DNA of 64,000 nt from CAVPXC01 sp963709505 (GTDB taxonomy: Bacteria; Chloroflexota; Anaerolineae; JAAEKA01), in NCBI GenBank assembly GCA_963709505.1, contig CAVPXC010000002.1, positions 182,542-246,541 of the forward strand. The letters are read 5' to 3'. Made by a program: the position numbers and the translations under genes. Below, piece after piece: positions 1 to 9,591 of the stretch. Numbering within the stretch: the first letter of the stretch is position 1; the number at the start of each line of letters is the position of its first letter. The notes under the pieces were generated by a model. The model did not search any database. It worked only from the letters and a program-made list of their open reading frames with translations, and was not told where the DNA came from.

Positions 1-7
1 CGCGCTC

Positions 8-35
8 ATATCACAACGAATGAGACAACGAATGC
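8..35 (+). repeat. Dispersed repeat, ATATCACAACGAATG family (copy at window edge)
   Basis: The core ATATCACAACGAATG followed by AGACAACGAATGC recurs around 44068-44203 and 63654-63833, where it is present as inverted pairs. Here only one arm is visible because the window begins inside it. The function is unknown; it looks like a small non-autonomous dispersed element. Confidence 0.6.
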
Positions 36-55
36 CGTAGAGGCGCCGTTCTCGA

Positions 56-84
56 TTGCTCCGGCGTCCCCTTTGCGCTATAAT
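56..84 (+). promoter_or_regulatory. Sigma70-type promoter for the SIR2-NTPase gene
   Basis: TTGCTC (56-61), a 17-base spacer and a perfect TATAAT (79-84) lie 63 bases before the ATG at 147. The -10 box is ideal and the -35 box is moderate. This suggests constitutive transcription of the defence-type gene from its own promoter. Confidence 0.65.
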
Positions 85-146
85 GCACAGCCAAGGTTTT
101 CGAGTTCTTTGACTTCTCCTCTCACACCCGCTCAAGAGGCGCCCGC

Positions 147-3100
147 ATGGATATCCCCTCCGAAGTGATCGACGCCCTCCGACGACGAGATGTCGTGCTC
201 TTCGTGGGCGCGGGGCTGAGCTACGCCGCCGGCCTGCCCGACTGGCGCGGGCTGATCGCGCCCCTCGCGGACAGCATCGGTTTGCCCGAGGCGCGCCGCG
301 GGAACCTGCTGCAAACTGCTCAGGACTACGAGAACCAAGCGCACTCGCGGCGAGCTCCTGCGCCACCTGGTCGAAGCCACCGACACGACCCGCACCGCCC
401 CCACCGACAACCATTGCCGCCTGGCCCGCCTGGGCTGCCGCACCTGGGTCACCACCAACTTCGACGACCTGGTCGAGCGCACGCTGCAAGATGCAGGAAC
501 GCCCAAGCGGGTCGTGGTGCGCGACAGCGACCTCCCCTACACCGGCCGCGACGCGGTCACGATCGTCAAACTGCACGGCGACACGCGCCAGCCCGACACC
601 CTCGTCATCACCAAGGGCGACTACGACACGTTCTTCACCCGCTTCCCCCTTATTCGCTCCAAGCTGCAAAGCCTGCTGGCCGAGAACACGATCCTCTTCG
701 TTGGCTACGGCCTGGGCGACCCCGACTTCGACCAGTTGCAGGCCGAGGTTGCCGCGGCGCTGGCCGGCCACAGCCGCCTGGCCTACGCCGTGCTCTTCGA
801 CGCCGACACATGGACCGTGGACGACCTCAAGCGGCGCAACATCCACGCACTCAATCTGGACACCGGCGGCCAGCCCGTGCACGCCAGCCTGCTGGGCGAC
901 CTGCTGGACGAGCTGCTCAGCCGGGCCGAGCTGGATACGGCCGAGCCGTTGCGGCCTGCGGCCAAACTTGGCCAGCCATCGCCTCCTCCTCCGCCCAAAG
1001 TCTCGCTGGAGAAGCTGCCCATCACCAGCCCCGTGCTCTTCGGCCGCGACGCCGAGCTGGCCAACCTGCACGCGGCCTGGGACGATCCCCAGACCCACGT
1101 GTTGAGCCTGGTTGCCTGGGGCGGCGTGGGCAAGACGGCCCTGGTCAACCGGTGGCTGCTTGAAATGGGTAAAGCGGACTACAAGGGTGCGCGCCGCGTC
1201 TTCGGCTGGTCCTTCTACAGCCAGGGCGCATCCGATGGCCGCCAGGCCTCGGCCGACCAGTACATCGACGCCGCGCTGCGCTGGTTCGGCGACCCCGACC
1301 CCGCGGCCGGCTCGCCGTGGGACAAAGGCGACCGGCTGGCCGCCCTGGTGCAGCGCCAGCGGACCCTGCTGGTGCTGGACGGGCTGGAGCCGCTGCAATA
1401 CCCGCCGGGGCCGGAGGAGGGCAAGCTCAAGGACCCGGGGCTGGCCGTGCTGCTGCGCACGCTGGCCCGCGCCAACCCTGGCCTGCTGGTGGTCACCACC
1501 CGGCTCCCCGTGGCCGACCTGGCGCCCTTCGACGGTGCGACCGCGCGGCGCATCGACCTGGAGGCGCTGTCGCCGCAGGCCGGCGCGGCCTATCTCAAAC
1601 ACCTGGGCGTCAAGGGCAGCCAGGCTGAGCGGGAGGCGGCCTCGGTCGAGTTCGACGGCCACGCACTGGCGCTGACCCTGCTCGGCACCTTATTACGCGA
1701 CGCGTACGACGGCGACGTGCGCAAACGTCACGAGGTGGGGCCGCTGCTGGAGGGGAGCACCGTCCAGGGCGCGCACGCGCGGCGGGCCATGGACGCCTAC
1801 GAGCGCTGGCTGGGCCCGGGGCCGGAGACCGCCATCCTGCGGCTGATGGGGCTGTTCGACCGGCCGGCCGAGGCCGCGGCGCTGGCCGTGCTGCGCGCCG
1901 CACCGCCTATCCTCGGCCTGACCGAGGCGCTCTTCGTTCGTAGTAACGACTTCAGTCGTTCCGGGCGACCGGAGGCGACTAAAGTCGCGACTACGAACGC
2001 GCCTGGCCTGGACGTTCAGCCCCTGCGCGACCGCGAGTGGAACCTGGCCGTGGCGCGGCTGCGGCGGGCGAAGCTGCTGGCGGCCGAGGAACCTGACGCG
2101 CCCCACGACCTGGACTGCCACCCTCTGGTGCGTGAGCACTTCGCCGAGCGAGTGCGGGCCGCGAGTCCCGAGGGCTGGCGGGTTGCGCACAGTCGCCTGT
2201 ACGAGCACTACTGCAAGCTGGCCGAGGACCAGCCAGACACTCTGGCCGGTCTGGCGCCGCTGTACGCTGCGGTGGGGCACGGCTGCCGGGCCGGCCGGCG
2301 CGTGGAAGCGAGGGCCGAGGCATACCGGCGACGGATTCTGCGGGGCAACGAGTTCTACAGCACCAAGAAGCTGGGTGCGATCGGGGCGGACCTGGCCGCG
2401 CTGGCCGGTTTTTTCGATGAGCCGTGGCGCCGGCCGGCTGGGGAACTGAACGAGGCGGCCAGGGCTTGGGTGCTAAACCTAGGCCGCTCGTCTTGGGGCG
2501 CTGGGGCGGCTGGCCGAGGCCGCGGAACTGATGCAGGCTGCGATGGAGATGAGCACCGCTCAAAAGGACTGGAGGAATGCTGCCAAAGACGCCAGCAACC
2601 TGAGCGAACTATGCTTGGCGGCTGGCGAGATGGCGCCGGCGGTGGACGTAGCCCAGCAGGCCGTGGACCTGGCCGATCGCAGCCAGGATGCCTTCGAGCG
2701 CATGGGAAAACGTACGACCCTGGCCGACGTGTTGCACCAGGCGGGGACGGGCCGCCGCCGCGGCCTTGTTCGCAGAGGCGGAGACGATTCAGCGCGACAT
2801 ACAGCCCCTACTACCCTCTGCTCTCCTCCCTCCAGGGATTCCGGTACCACGACATGCTGCTTTCTCAGGGGCACCCGGACGAAGTACTGGGCCGGGCGTA
2901 CAGCGCACTTGATGATCTCGCAGGAGAACAATTGGCTACTTGACATCGCCCTCGACCACCTGACGCTGGGCCGAGCCTACAGGCTGGTGGGCGACCGGGC
3001 GAACGCTGCAGCGCACCTGGAGCAAGCGGTGGATGGTCTGCGTCAGGCGGGCGATCAGTCCTGTCTTCCCCTCGGCCTGCTGTCCCGGGCCGCCTTCCGC

Positions 3101-3358
3101 CGGGAGCAGGGCGACCTGGATGCCGCGGCCCGCGACCTGGACGAGGCGCTGGAGATCGCCACCCGCAGCGGTATGCGCCTGCATGAGACGGACTGCCACC
3201 CGGAGTTCGTCCGCCTGCACCTGGCAGCCGGTCAACGCGAGCAGGCGCAGGAGTACGCGGCCAAGGCCAGGGCGCTGGTCGACGCCACCGGCTACCACCG
3301 CCGCGACCGCGAGCTGGCGGAGCTGGAGGAGCAGGTGCGTTTAGAGGCCGACGGATAG
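147..3358 (+). CDS. SIR2-like / STAND NTPase / TPR protein, probable anti-phage effector (frameshifted)
   Basis: Three modules can be read. An N-terminal SIR2-like NAD-binding domain begins VLFVGAGLSYAAGLPDW (about residues 17-33) and continues in another frame with TNFDDLVERTL and KLHGD. A STAND/NB-ARC-type ATPase follows, with Walker A GGVGKTAL (about nt 1120-1143) and Walker B LLVLDGLEPL (about 1366-1395). The C-terminus is helical and TPR-like. Known proteins of this layout sense phage products through the repeats, oligomerise through the NTPase and deplete NAD through SIR2; that role is inferred here. The reading frame changes near 340, 2500, 2750, 2800 and 2930, so as written no full protein would be made. 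The clean homology on both sides of each break favours sequencing error, but recent decay is possible. It lies beside a DNA methyltransferase, as expected in a defence island. Confidence 0.75.
1935..1999. repeat. Imperfect palindromic repeat inserted in frame in the SIR2-STAND gene
   Basis: CGTTCGTAGTAACGACTTCA at the left end and TAAAGTCGCGACTACGAACG at the right end are near-perfect inverted arms of a 65-base hairpin element. It lies inside the helical part of the protein and is translated as roughly VRSNDFSRSGRPEATKVATT without a stop. Base composition and structure are unlike the surrounding GC-rich coding DNA, which indicates insertion of a mobile palindrome. Confidence 0.7.
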
Positions 3359-3401
3359 AATTGGGCGCAGCCAAAACAGATTGAAGAAATATCTCGAAGC
3401 C

Positions 3402-3688
3402 AGCGCCGGTCGACTGGGAACCGTCCCGGAGGGAGTAGGGTCTGGCGGCGCATCGCTCGAAACCTGCGTAGTCATTCGGAGCATCAAGCCATCGAAACTC
3501 GCCGCCAGACCCGTATCGAGACCAAGCGGGTCGATTAAGGACGGCTCCCTTTGCACGACCCGCTTGGTCTCGATACGGTCCTGGCGGCGATTATCGGCTG
3601 ATGTGGGTCTGCTTTAAGACACTGAACACTTCGATGCCACGCCGCCAGGACCTACTCCCTCCGGGACGGTTCCCAGTCGACCGGCGCT
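3402..3688. repeat. Nested inverted-repeat element (MITE-like), 287 bp, copy 1
   Basis: Outer arms 3402-3450 and 3640-3688 are about 49 bp each and nearly perfect inverted repeats, beginning AGCGCCGGTCGACTGGGAAC. Inside lie a second pair, 3500-3533 and 3556-3589, beginning CGCCGCCAGACCCGTATCGA. The module CCGCCAGACC/GGTCTGGCGG is shared by both levels. A shortened relative lies at 45266-45376. No transposase is encoded, so this looks like a non-autonomous element. It fills most of the gap between the SIR2 gene and the methyltransferase. Confidence 0.75.
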
Positions 3689-3881
3689 AGCATCATCATA
3701 CTTAATCAACCCATTTTGAACACACTCGATAGAATTCACCGTCTGAACCTGAAAAAGCCCCTCAGGGCTTGTCTGACCACCTCCGCAGCGCTGTCCGGCA
3801 AAGCCGGATAAAAAAGGCCGCTTTGTATTCTCAGACAGGGATTTCCAATCCCTGTCCATCTGACGACGCCGCGTATTCGCA
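3689..3881. other. Leader of the methyltransferase gene with small palindromes
   Basis: No gene is seen. TCAACCCATTTTGAACACAC (about 3706-3725) resembles the inverted pair at about 59445-59520. A perfect 10-bp stem, GACAGGGATT-TCC-AATCCCTGTC, lies at 3834-3856, 25 bases before the methyltransferase ATG. There is no clear Shine-Dalgarno sequence. The hairpin could affect translation, or it may be another dispersed palindrome. Confidence 0.45.
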
Positions 3882-6800
3882 ATGACCAACTCACACATCT
3901 CTGCCATTTCCTCCTTCATCGCCCGCTGGACCGCCTCCGGCGCGGCCGAGCGCGCCAATTACCAGCTTTTCCTCTCCGAGCTGTGCGACGCGCTTGACCT
4001 GCCACGGCCTGACCCCACGGTAGACGACGAGACGCACAACGCCTACGTCTTCGAGAAGACTGTGCCGCTGCCGCACGGCACGGCCGGCCGCATCGACCTG
4101 TACCGCCGCGGTGGGTTCGTGCTCGAGGCCAAGCAGGGCAGCGACCGCGTCGACGCGCCGCCGGCCCTGTCGCAGCAGGTCGAGCAACAGCGCAGGCAGC
4201 GCAGACGCGGCACCGCCACACGCGGCACCGCGGCCTGGGACACGGCCATGGAGCGCGCCCGGCAGCAGGCGCAAAACTACGCCCGCAATCTGCCCGCCGA
4301 CGAGGTGCGCGACGGCCGGCCGCCCTTCCTGCTGGTGGTGGACGTCGGCCAGTCGATAGCGCTCTACAGCGAGTTCAGCCGCAGCGGCGGTACCTACATC
4401 CCCTTCCCCGACCCAGCCTCCTACCGCCTCGCCCTCGCCGACCTGCTGGACGACGAAAAACGCGATCTGCTGCGTGCGGTCTGGCTCGACCCGATGAGCC
4501 TGGACCCGTCGCGGCGCAGCGCGCGCGTGACGCGCGACATCGCCGACCGGCTGGCGCGGCTGGCGCGCTCGCTGGAAGGGGCGCATCCGGCCGAGGACGT
4601 GGCCCATTTCCTGATGCGCTGCCTGTTCACGATGTTCGCCGAGGACGTGGGGCTGCTGCCGAACCGCGCCTTCACCCAGCTCCTGGCCGATTCGCGGCTG
4701 AACGTCGCCAGCTTTCCGCCCCTGGTCGAGGAGCTGTGGCGCACCATGGCGCACGGCGGCTTCTCGGTGGCGCTGCGCCTGTCCGTGCCGCACTTCGACG
4801 GCGGGCTGTTCGAGGATGCGACCGCGCTGCCGCTGAGCGTCGACCAGTTGCAGCTCTTGATCGAGGCCGCGCAGGCCGATTGGCGCGACGTGGAGCCTGC
4901 GATCTTCGGCACGCTGCTGGTGCGGGCGCTGGACCCGGCCGAGCGGCACAAGCTGGGCGCGCACTTCACCCCGCGCGCCTACGTCGAGCGGCTGGTGCTG
5001 CCGACGATTATCGAGCCGCTGCGCAACGAGTGGGACGCGGTCAAGGCCGCCGCGCTGCTATTGGCCGAGCAGGGCAAGGCTGCCGAGGCCTTGACCCAGG
5101 TCGAGGCCTTCCAGCGCCGGCTGGCCAGCGTCCGAATCCTGGATCCGGCGTGCGGTTCGGGCAACTTTTTGTACGTCACCCTCGAACACTTGAAGCGGCT
5201 GGAGGGCGAGGTGTTGGAGGTGCGCCGCAGCTTGGGGCAAGGGCAGATGCTGCTGGAGATGGAAGGCAGCATGGTGCGGCCCGAGCAATTCCACGGCATC
5301 GAGGTTACCCCCTGGGCCGCGGCCATCGCCGAGCTGGTGCTGTGGATCGGCTTCCTGCAGTGGCACCGCCGCACCCGCGGCGACGTACGTCCGCCCGAGC
5401 CGATCCTGCGCAACCTGCACAACATCGAATGCCGCGACGCGGTGCTGGCCTGGGACGCGGTCGAGCCGTTGTTGGACGCCGCCGGCCATCCCGTGACCCG
5501 CTGGGACGGCCGCACCACCAAGCCGCACCCGGTCACCGGCCTGGAGGTGCCCGACGAGACCGCCCGTGTGCCGGCCTGGCGCTACGTCAACCCGCGGCCG
5601 GCAGAGTGGCCGGAGGTGGATTTTGTGGTGGGGAACCCGCCGTTTGTCGGAACAGCCCGCATGCGCGACGCGCTGGGCGACGGCTATGTCGAGGCCATCC
5701 GGCGGGCTTACTCTGATGTGCCCAACTCGGTGGACTACGTCATGTTTTGGTGGGACAAGGCCGCCGGGCTGGCGCGAAACGGCAAGGTGCAACGCTTTGG
5801 TCTCATCACCACCAACAGCCTGCGCCAGACCTTCAACCGGCGTGTGTTGGAGCATCACCTGTCAGCCGAACCGCCGTTGTCGCTGCTGTTTGCCATCCCC
5901 GACCATCCTTGGGTGGATAGCGCTGATGGCGCTGCGGTGCGTATTGCCATGACCGTGGGAGCAACAGGCAAAGAGCGAGGGCTGCTTCAAGAGGTTGTTT
6001 CGGAGGAGCCTGGTGAGGATGAAACGGCCATTATTACCTTTCGCCGGTCGGAAGGCCAGATTTTCGCCAACCTGACAATTGGGAGCGACGTGGCCGGCGC
6101 AGTGGCGCTCGATGCCAATGGCGGTATCAGCGGTCGAGGCGTGCAGTTGTTTGGCTCGGGTTTCATCGTGACTCCAGAAGAGGCTGCGAGTCTCGGCTTG
6201 GGTCGCATCGCCGGCCTGGAGCGGCATATCCGACCTTACCTGAACGGCCGCGATTTGACGGCTACACCCCGAAAGGTGATGGTCATCGACTTGTTTGGAC
6301 TGCGGGCCGAAGACGTGCGGGAGCGCTATCCGGAGGTCTATCAGTGGGTGTACGAGCGGGTGAAGCCGGAACGCGACCAGAACAACCGGGCGAGCTACCG
6401 CAACAACTGGTGGATCCATGGCGAGCCGCGTGCCAACTTGCGCCCTGCTTTGGCCGGGTTGAGCCGCTTCATTGCCACGGTTGAAACCTCCAAGCATCGT
6501 TTCTTCGTCTTTCTCGACGCGTCCATCCTGCCCGACAACATGCTGGTCAACATCGCCTTGGACGATGCCCATTTTCTGGGTGTGCTCTCCAGCCGAATCC
6601 ATGTGACTTGGGCGTTGGCTGCTGGCGGTCGGCTAGGTGTTGGAAACGATCCGCGCTACAACAAGAGCCGTTGTTTCGAGCCTTTCCCCTTCCCCGCCGC
6701 CACCGGCGCGCAGCAGGACCGCATCCGCGCCATTGCCGACGAAGTGGACGCGCACCGCAAGCGCCAGCAGGCCCAGCACCCCAAGCTCACCCTGACCGAC

Positions 6801-7362
6801 ATGTACAACGTGCTCGAAAAGCTGCGCTCCGGCGAGGCGTTGACGGCGAAGGAGCGCCAGGTCCACGAGCAGGGGCTGGTCAGCGTGCTCAAGCAGCTCC
6901 ACGACGAGCTCGACCTGGCCGTGTTCGACGCCTACGGCTGGCCGTCCGACGCTGACGGATGAAGAGATCCTGGAGCGCCTGGTCAGCCTCAACGCCGAGC
7001 GCGCCGCCGAGGAGGCCCAGGGCATCATCCGCTGGCTGCGCCCCGACTACCAAGCCCCCTCCGGGTTACGAGTCACGAGTTACGAGTTGTCCGCCAGCCA
7101 ACCCGCGCTCCTCCACGAAACCGGCGACGAAGACACCCGCTACGTCACGATCCCCACCCGTCTCCCCTGGCCGGTGCGCATGGCCGAGCAGGCGCAGGCG
7201 ATCCGCACCGTGTTGGCCGCGCTGGACGAGCCGGCGACGGCGGAGCAAGTCGCCGCCAGGTTCGCCGATGCGCCGGTGGACCGCGTCGCCGAGTTGTTGG
7301 AGACGCTGGCCAGCCTGGGGCAGGCGGCTCAGGCTGGGGAGGGGTGGTTGATGGCGACGTAA
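3882..7362 (+). CDS. Class I DNA adenine methyltransferase with N-terminal nuclease-like domain (type IIG/IIL or DISARM DrmMI-like)
   Basis: SAM-binding motif I DPACGSGNFLY is at about residues 420-430 and catalytic motif IV NPPF at about 584-587, as in N6-adenine methylases. The N-terminus has GRIDLYRRGGFVLEAKQ (about residues 69-85), which resembles a D..ExK nuclease core. A target-recognition-like region and a helical C-terminus follow. The first frame ends at TGA 6960-6962, but the family C-terminus continues directly in another frame (LTDEEILERLVSLNAERAAE) to 7362, so one extra base near 6950 is likely. Full length would be about 1,160 residues. It may cut and modify DNA as one polypeptide, or it may be an orphan DISARM-type methylase. 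No drmA/B/C genes are visible. Confidence 0.8.
7066..7086. repeat. Three tandem heptamers inside the methyltransferase gene
   Basis: TTACGAG, TCACGAG, TTACGAG run in tandem. Three units make 21 bases, so the reading frame is kept and seven codons (LRVTSYE region) are added near the C-terminus. Similar heptamer runs occur at 13952, 17359 and 34985. Confidence 0.7.
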
Positions 7363-7366
7363 CGGT

Positions 7367-7396
7367 TGGGCTTTTCACTCCCCAGCGTGGTATAAT
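7367..7396 (+). promoter_or_regulatory. Promoter for the RHH-like/HNH genes
   Basis: TTGGGC (7367-7372), an 18-base spacer and a perfect TATAAT (7391-7396) lie 63 bases before the ATG at 7459. It begins only 5 bases after the methyltransferase stop, so the small genes have their own transcription start. Confidence 0.55.
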
Positions 7397-7458
7397 CTGG
7401 CTGTGAGTGTCTAGACGCCAATCCTGGCTTTGGTTTATGGAATGACCGATAAGGGACG

Positions 7459-7885
7459 ATGCTGATGATGACTACTGCGATTACCGTCGAACTACCACCA
7501 GCTGCCTACGAACAATTGCGCCGGACAGCCGTGCGTCAAAACCGCCAGGTTGCCGAGGTTGTAAGGGATCTGGTTCTACGAGAGCTACCTGAGCTTCCAT
7601 CCCTACCTGCGGACGTAGAAGCGGAGTTGGCCTCTTTCTCGCAGCTTTCCGACGATGTTCTCTGGCTCCTCGCACGTAGCACGCTGACCGCGCGAGCAAC
7701 AACGCGACTTAGCCGATCTGAACGGCGAAGCACAAAGTCGTCCTCTCACGGCCGCGGAACAGGCGCGCCAGCAAGCATTGATCCATGCCTACGATCGCAT
7801 CCTGGTGCGACGCGCTCAAGCTGCCCTGGTCCTCAGACAGCGCGGTTATGACTTGACTGATCTCGCGGTTCTGCAGGCGCCATGA
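7459..7885 (+). CDS. Small hypothetical protein with RHH/antitoxin-like N-terminus (frameshifted)
   Basis: The N-terminus (TAITVELPPAAYEQLRRTA, then QVAEVVRDLV) reads like a ribbon-helix-helix DNA-binding segment of an antitoxin. After a frame change near 7695 the protein continues LADLNGEAQSRPLTAAEQAR and QQALIHAYDRILVRRAQAAL to a TGA at 7883-7885. That stop overlaps the ATG of the HNH gene by ATGA, so the two are translationally coupled. The C-terminal half is duplicated as a decayed copy at 9041-9261. Function is not known; an antitoxin or DNA-binding partner of the HNH protein is a guess. Confidence 0.55.
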
Positions 7886-8307
7886 CCCGGCACGCCATTC
7901 CTCAAGAGGTGCGGGCGCACGTTGCCGAGCAGGCCCAACACCGATGCGGGTATTGTCACACCCAGGAATCGGTTGTCGGTATGCCATTGGAGATCGAGCA
8001 TATCATTCCTCTCGCTGGAGGCGGCAGCTCGGAAGAAGATAACTTGTGGCTTGCGTGCCCGCGCTGCAACTTGCATAAGAGAGATCACACGCATGCGGTC
8101 AACGTCGAAACAGGCGAGTTAGCACCCTTGTTCGACCCGCGCCATCAACGTTGGGAGGATCACTTCTCTTGGGAACAGGGTGGACTTACGATAGCCGGCC
8201 TAACCCCGACAGGTCGTGCCACGATGGCGGCCCTGCAACTGAACAACGCGTTTGTTGTTCGCTCACGACGCGTTTGGATGGCTTGGGGCTGGCATCCGCC
8301 AAAGTGA
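7882..8307 (+). CDS. HNH endonuclease family protein
   Basis: The 141-residue protein has CGYC near residue 23, then the HNH core LEIEHIIPLAGGGSSEEDNL and LACPRCNLHK, i.e. two CxxC zinc-binding pairs around an H..H/N catalytic beta-beta-alpha metal fold. Such proteins nick or cut DNA and occur in restriction, mobile or toxin contexts. It overlaps the upstream gene by ATGA. A 42-base piece of this gene recurs at 8608-8649 with 5 mismatches, showing a past local duplication. Its biological target is unknown. Confidence 0.85.
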   Translation: MTRHAIPQEVRAHVAEQAQHRCGYCHTQESVVGMPLEIEHIIPLAGGGSSEEDNLWLACPRCNLHKRDHTHAVNVETGELAPLFDPRHQRWEDHFSWEQGGLTIAGLTPTGRATMAALQLNNAFVVRSRRVWMAWGWHPPK

Positions 8308-8346
8308 CGATTGGTTTGTGACGCTCAAACCGGCGAGGTGATAGGA

Positions 8347-8595
8347 ATGAAACTCAAGCTCTATCAGGAAGTCCAACTGGTGCGCGACGTACCTAGTGAG
8401 AACCTGCGAATTGGCGATGTGGCGATGCTGGTCGACTACGCACCTCATCCCCGCGGCGGCGAAGAGGCCGCCATTCTGGAAGTGTTCAACGCCGTGGGCA
8501 AGTCCATCGCCGTGGCCACCGTGCCTGCGTCGGCCATTGGGCTGCTGCGCGCCGATCAGGTGCCAGCAGTACGGATGCTCCTGCAACCGGTATGA
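8347..8595 (+). CDS. DUF4926 domain protein
   Basis: The 82-residue protein MKLKLYQEVQLVRDVPSENL ... IGDVAMLVDYAPHPRGGEEA matches the DUF4926 pattern, a small SH3-like barrel often found next to restriction or toxin-antitoxin genes. The ATG at 8347 is preferred to an upstream TTG because AGGTGATAGGA lies just before it. Function is unknown. It follows the HNH gene by 39 bases on the same strand and is probably co-transcribed. Confidence 0.7.
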   Translation: MKLKLYQEVQLVRDVPSENLRIGDVAMLVDYAPHPRGGEEAAILEVFNAVGKSIAVATVPASAIGLLRADQVPAVRMLLQPV

Positions 8596-8607
8596 GATCA
8601 GGGCACC

Positions 8608-8649
8608 GTCACACCCAAGAATTGGTTGTCGGCATGCCGTTGGAGCTCG
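8608..8649 (+). pseudogene. Fragment of a second HNH gene copy
   Basis: These 42 bases match 7955-7996 of the HNH gene at 37 positions and would encode the equivalent of TQESVVGMPLE. No start, stop or flanking HNH sequence is present. It is a remnant of a tandem duplication. Confidence 0.75.
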
Positions 8650-8725
8650 TTGCATCGAATTACGCTATACTCGTTGACATCGCTGCAAGATTTCTCCGAT
8701 CTCAAACCGCCTTGAAGGAGTGCCC

Positions 8726-9018
8726 GTGAAACGAGACCAGGCTTTGGCAACCCTCAGAACCGAAAAAGACCGCCTCAGTCGAGACTATGGCGTCAAGTCG
8801 CTGGCCTTGTTTGGGTCGGTGGCGCGCGACGAGGCTACTGCCGTCAGCGATGTGGACCTGCTCGTCGAGTTCGACCGGCCTACCGGCCTTTTCGGCTTAT
8901 TCGCTCTGCAAGATTTCCTCGAGAGCTGTTGGGATGCCCTGTCGATTTGGGTACGCCGGATAGCCTCAAACCTCGCTTCCGGAGTCGAGTGATGGCGGAG
9001 GTTATCCGTGTCAACTAG
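8726..9018 (+). CDS. MNT-type minimal nucleotidyltransferase (frameshifted near C-terminus)
   Basis: The protein VKRDQALATLRTEKDRLSRD carries the nucleotidyltransferase signature LFGSVARDEATAVSDVDLLV (GSxxR..DxD). These small enzymes are usually MntA-type antitoxins that AMPylate HEPN toxins. The start is GTG 8726, six bases after AAGGAG; GTG 8720 touches the ribosome site and is less likely. A frame change near 8940 leads into the normal family end CPVDLGTPDSLKPRFRSRVM. No HEPN partner is seen downstream; the next segment is a pseudogene. Confidence 0.75.
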
Positions 9019-9040
9019 AGAGTGGACCGAACGCGTCCAG

Positions 9041-9261
9041 GGCTCATCGCACGTAGCACGTTGACCCGCAAGCAACAACGCGCCTTAGCCGATTAGAACG
9101 GCGAAGCGCAAAGCGGTCCGCTTTCGGCCGCAGAACAAACTCGCCAGCAAGCGTTGATCCATGCCTACAACCGCATGCTGGTGCGACGTGCACAAGCCGC
9201 CTTGATCCTCAAGCAGCTCGGATATGACCTGACTGATCTCGCAGTCATGCAGACGCCATGA
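9041..9261 (+). pseudogene. Decayed duplicate of the C-terminal half of the 7459 gene
   Basis: The translation LIARSTLTRKQQRALAD, stop, then NGEAQSGPLSAAEQTRQQAL and RMLVRRAQAALILKQLGYDL closely matches the tail of the gene at 7459-7885. It has an in-frame TAG and no 5' part. Similarity continues past the stop into ATGACCCGGCA, the start of the HNH gene, and then breaks off. This shows that a cassette including the HNH start was duplicated and then lost. Confidence 0.8.
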
Positions 9262-9285
9262 CCCGGCATACACGGAGGCACACCA

Positions 9286-9591
9286 ATGATTGACATGACA
9301 TTCGAACAGGTAGTGAAAGCCGTCCGCCGATTCCGTCCCGAGCAGAAAGCGGCCCTGATGAAGACCCTGCAAGAGGAATCAGTCCCTTCCAAACCCACGC
9401 GCCAGGAATTGATCGCCGAACTCGATGCCTTGCGCGCAGCTGGCGCTTTTGACCGAGTTGATAGTCTGCGCAACCAATTTGCCAGTCCCGCACTGGAACT
9501 TGTTTCTGACCGGCGACTGCTGGCGGCGATCCACGAAGCGTCGACTGACTATGAAGTAGACCTGGCAGAACTCTCCGACCATGACAATTGA
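9286..9591 (+). CDS. Putative antitoxin of a PIN-type toxin-antitoxin pair
   Basis: A 101-residue acidic, helical protein (MIDMTFEQVVKAVRRFRPEQ; C-terminus LAAIHEASTDYEVDLAELSD). GGAGG stands seven bases before the ATG. The stop overlaps the start of the PIN gene at 9581, the usual antitoxin-toxin arrangement. The central segment predicts helices only and no named DNA-binding motif could be assigned, so the antitoxin role is inferred from context. Confidence 0.6.
   Translation: MIDMTFEQVVKAVRRFRPEQKAALMKTLQEESVPSKPTRQELIAELDALRAAGAFDRVDSLRNQFASPALELVSDRRLLAAIHEASTDYEVDLAELSDHDN

Noticed and set aside
147..3358. Programmed ribosomal frameshifting in the SIR2-STAND gene
   Set aside because: There are five changes in both directions without slippery heptamers; base errors or decay are simpler.
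3891..4964. 357-codon minus-strand frame opposite the methyltransferase
   Set aside because: Antisense shadow; Arg/Gln/Val-rich with no recognisable fold.
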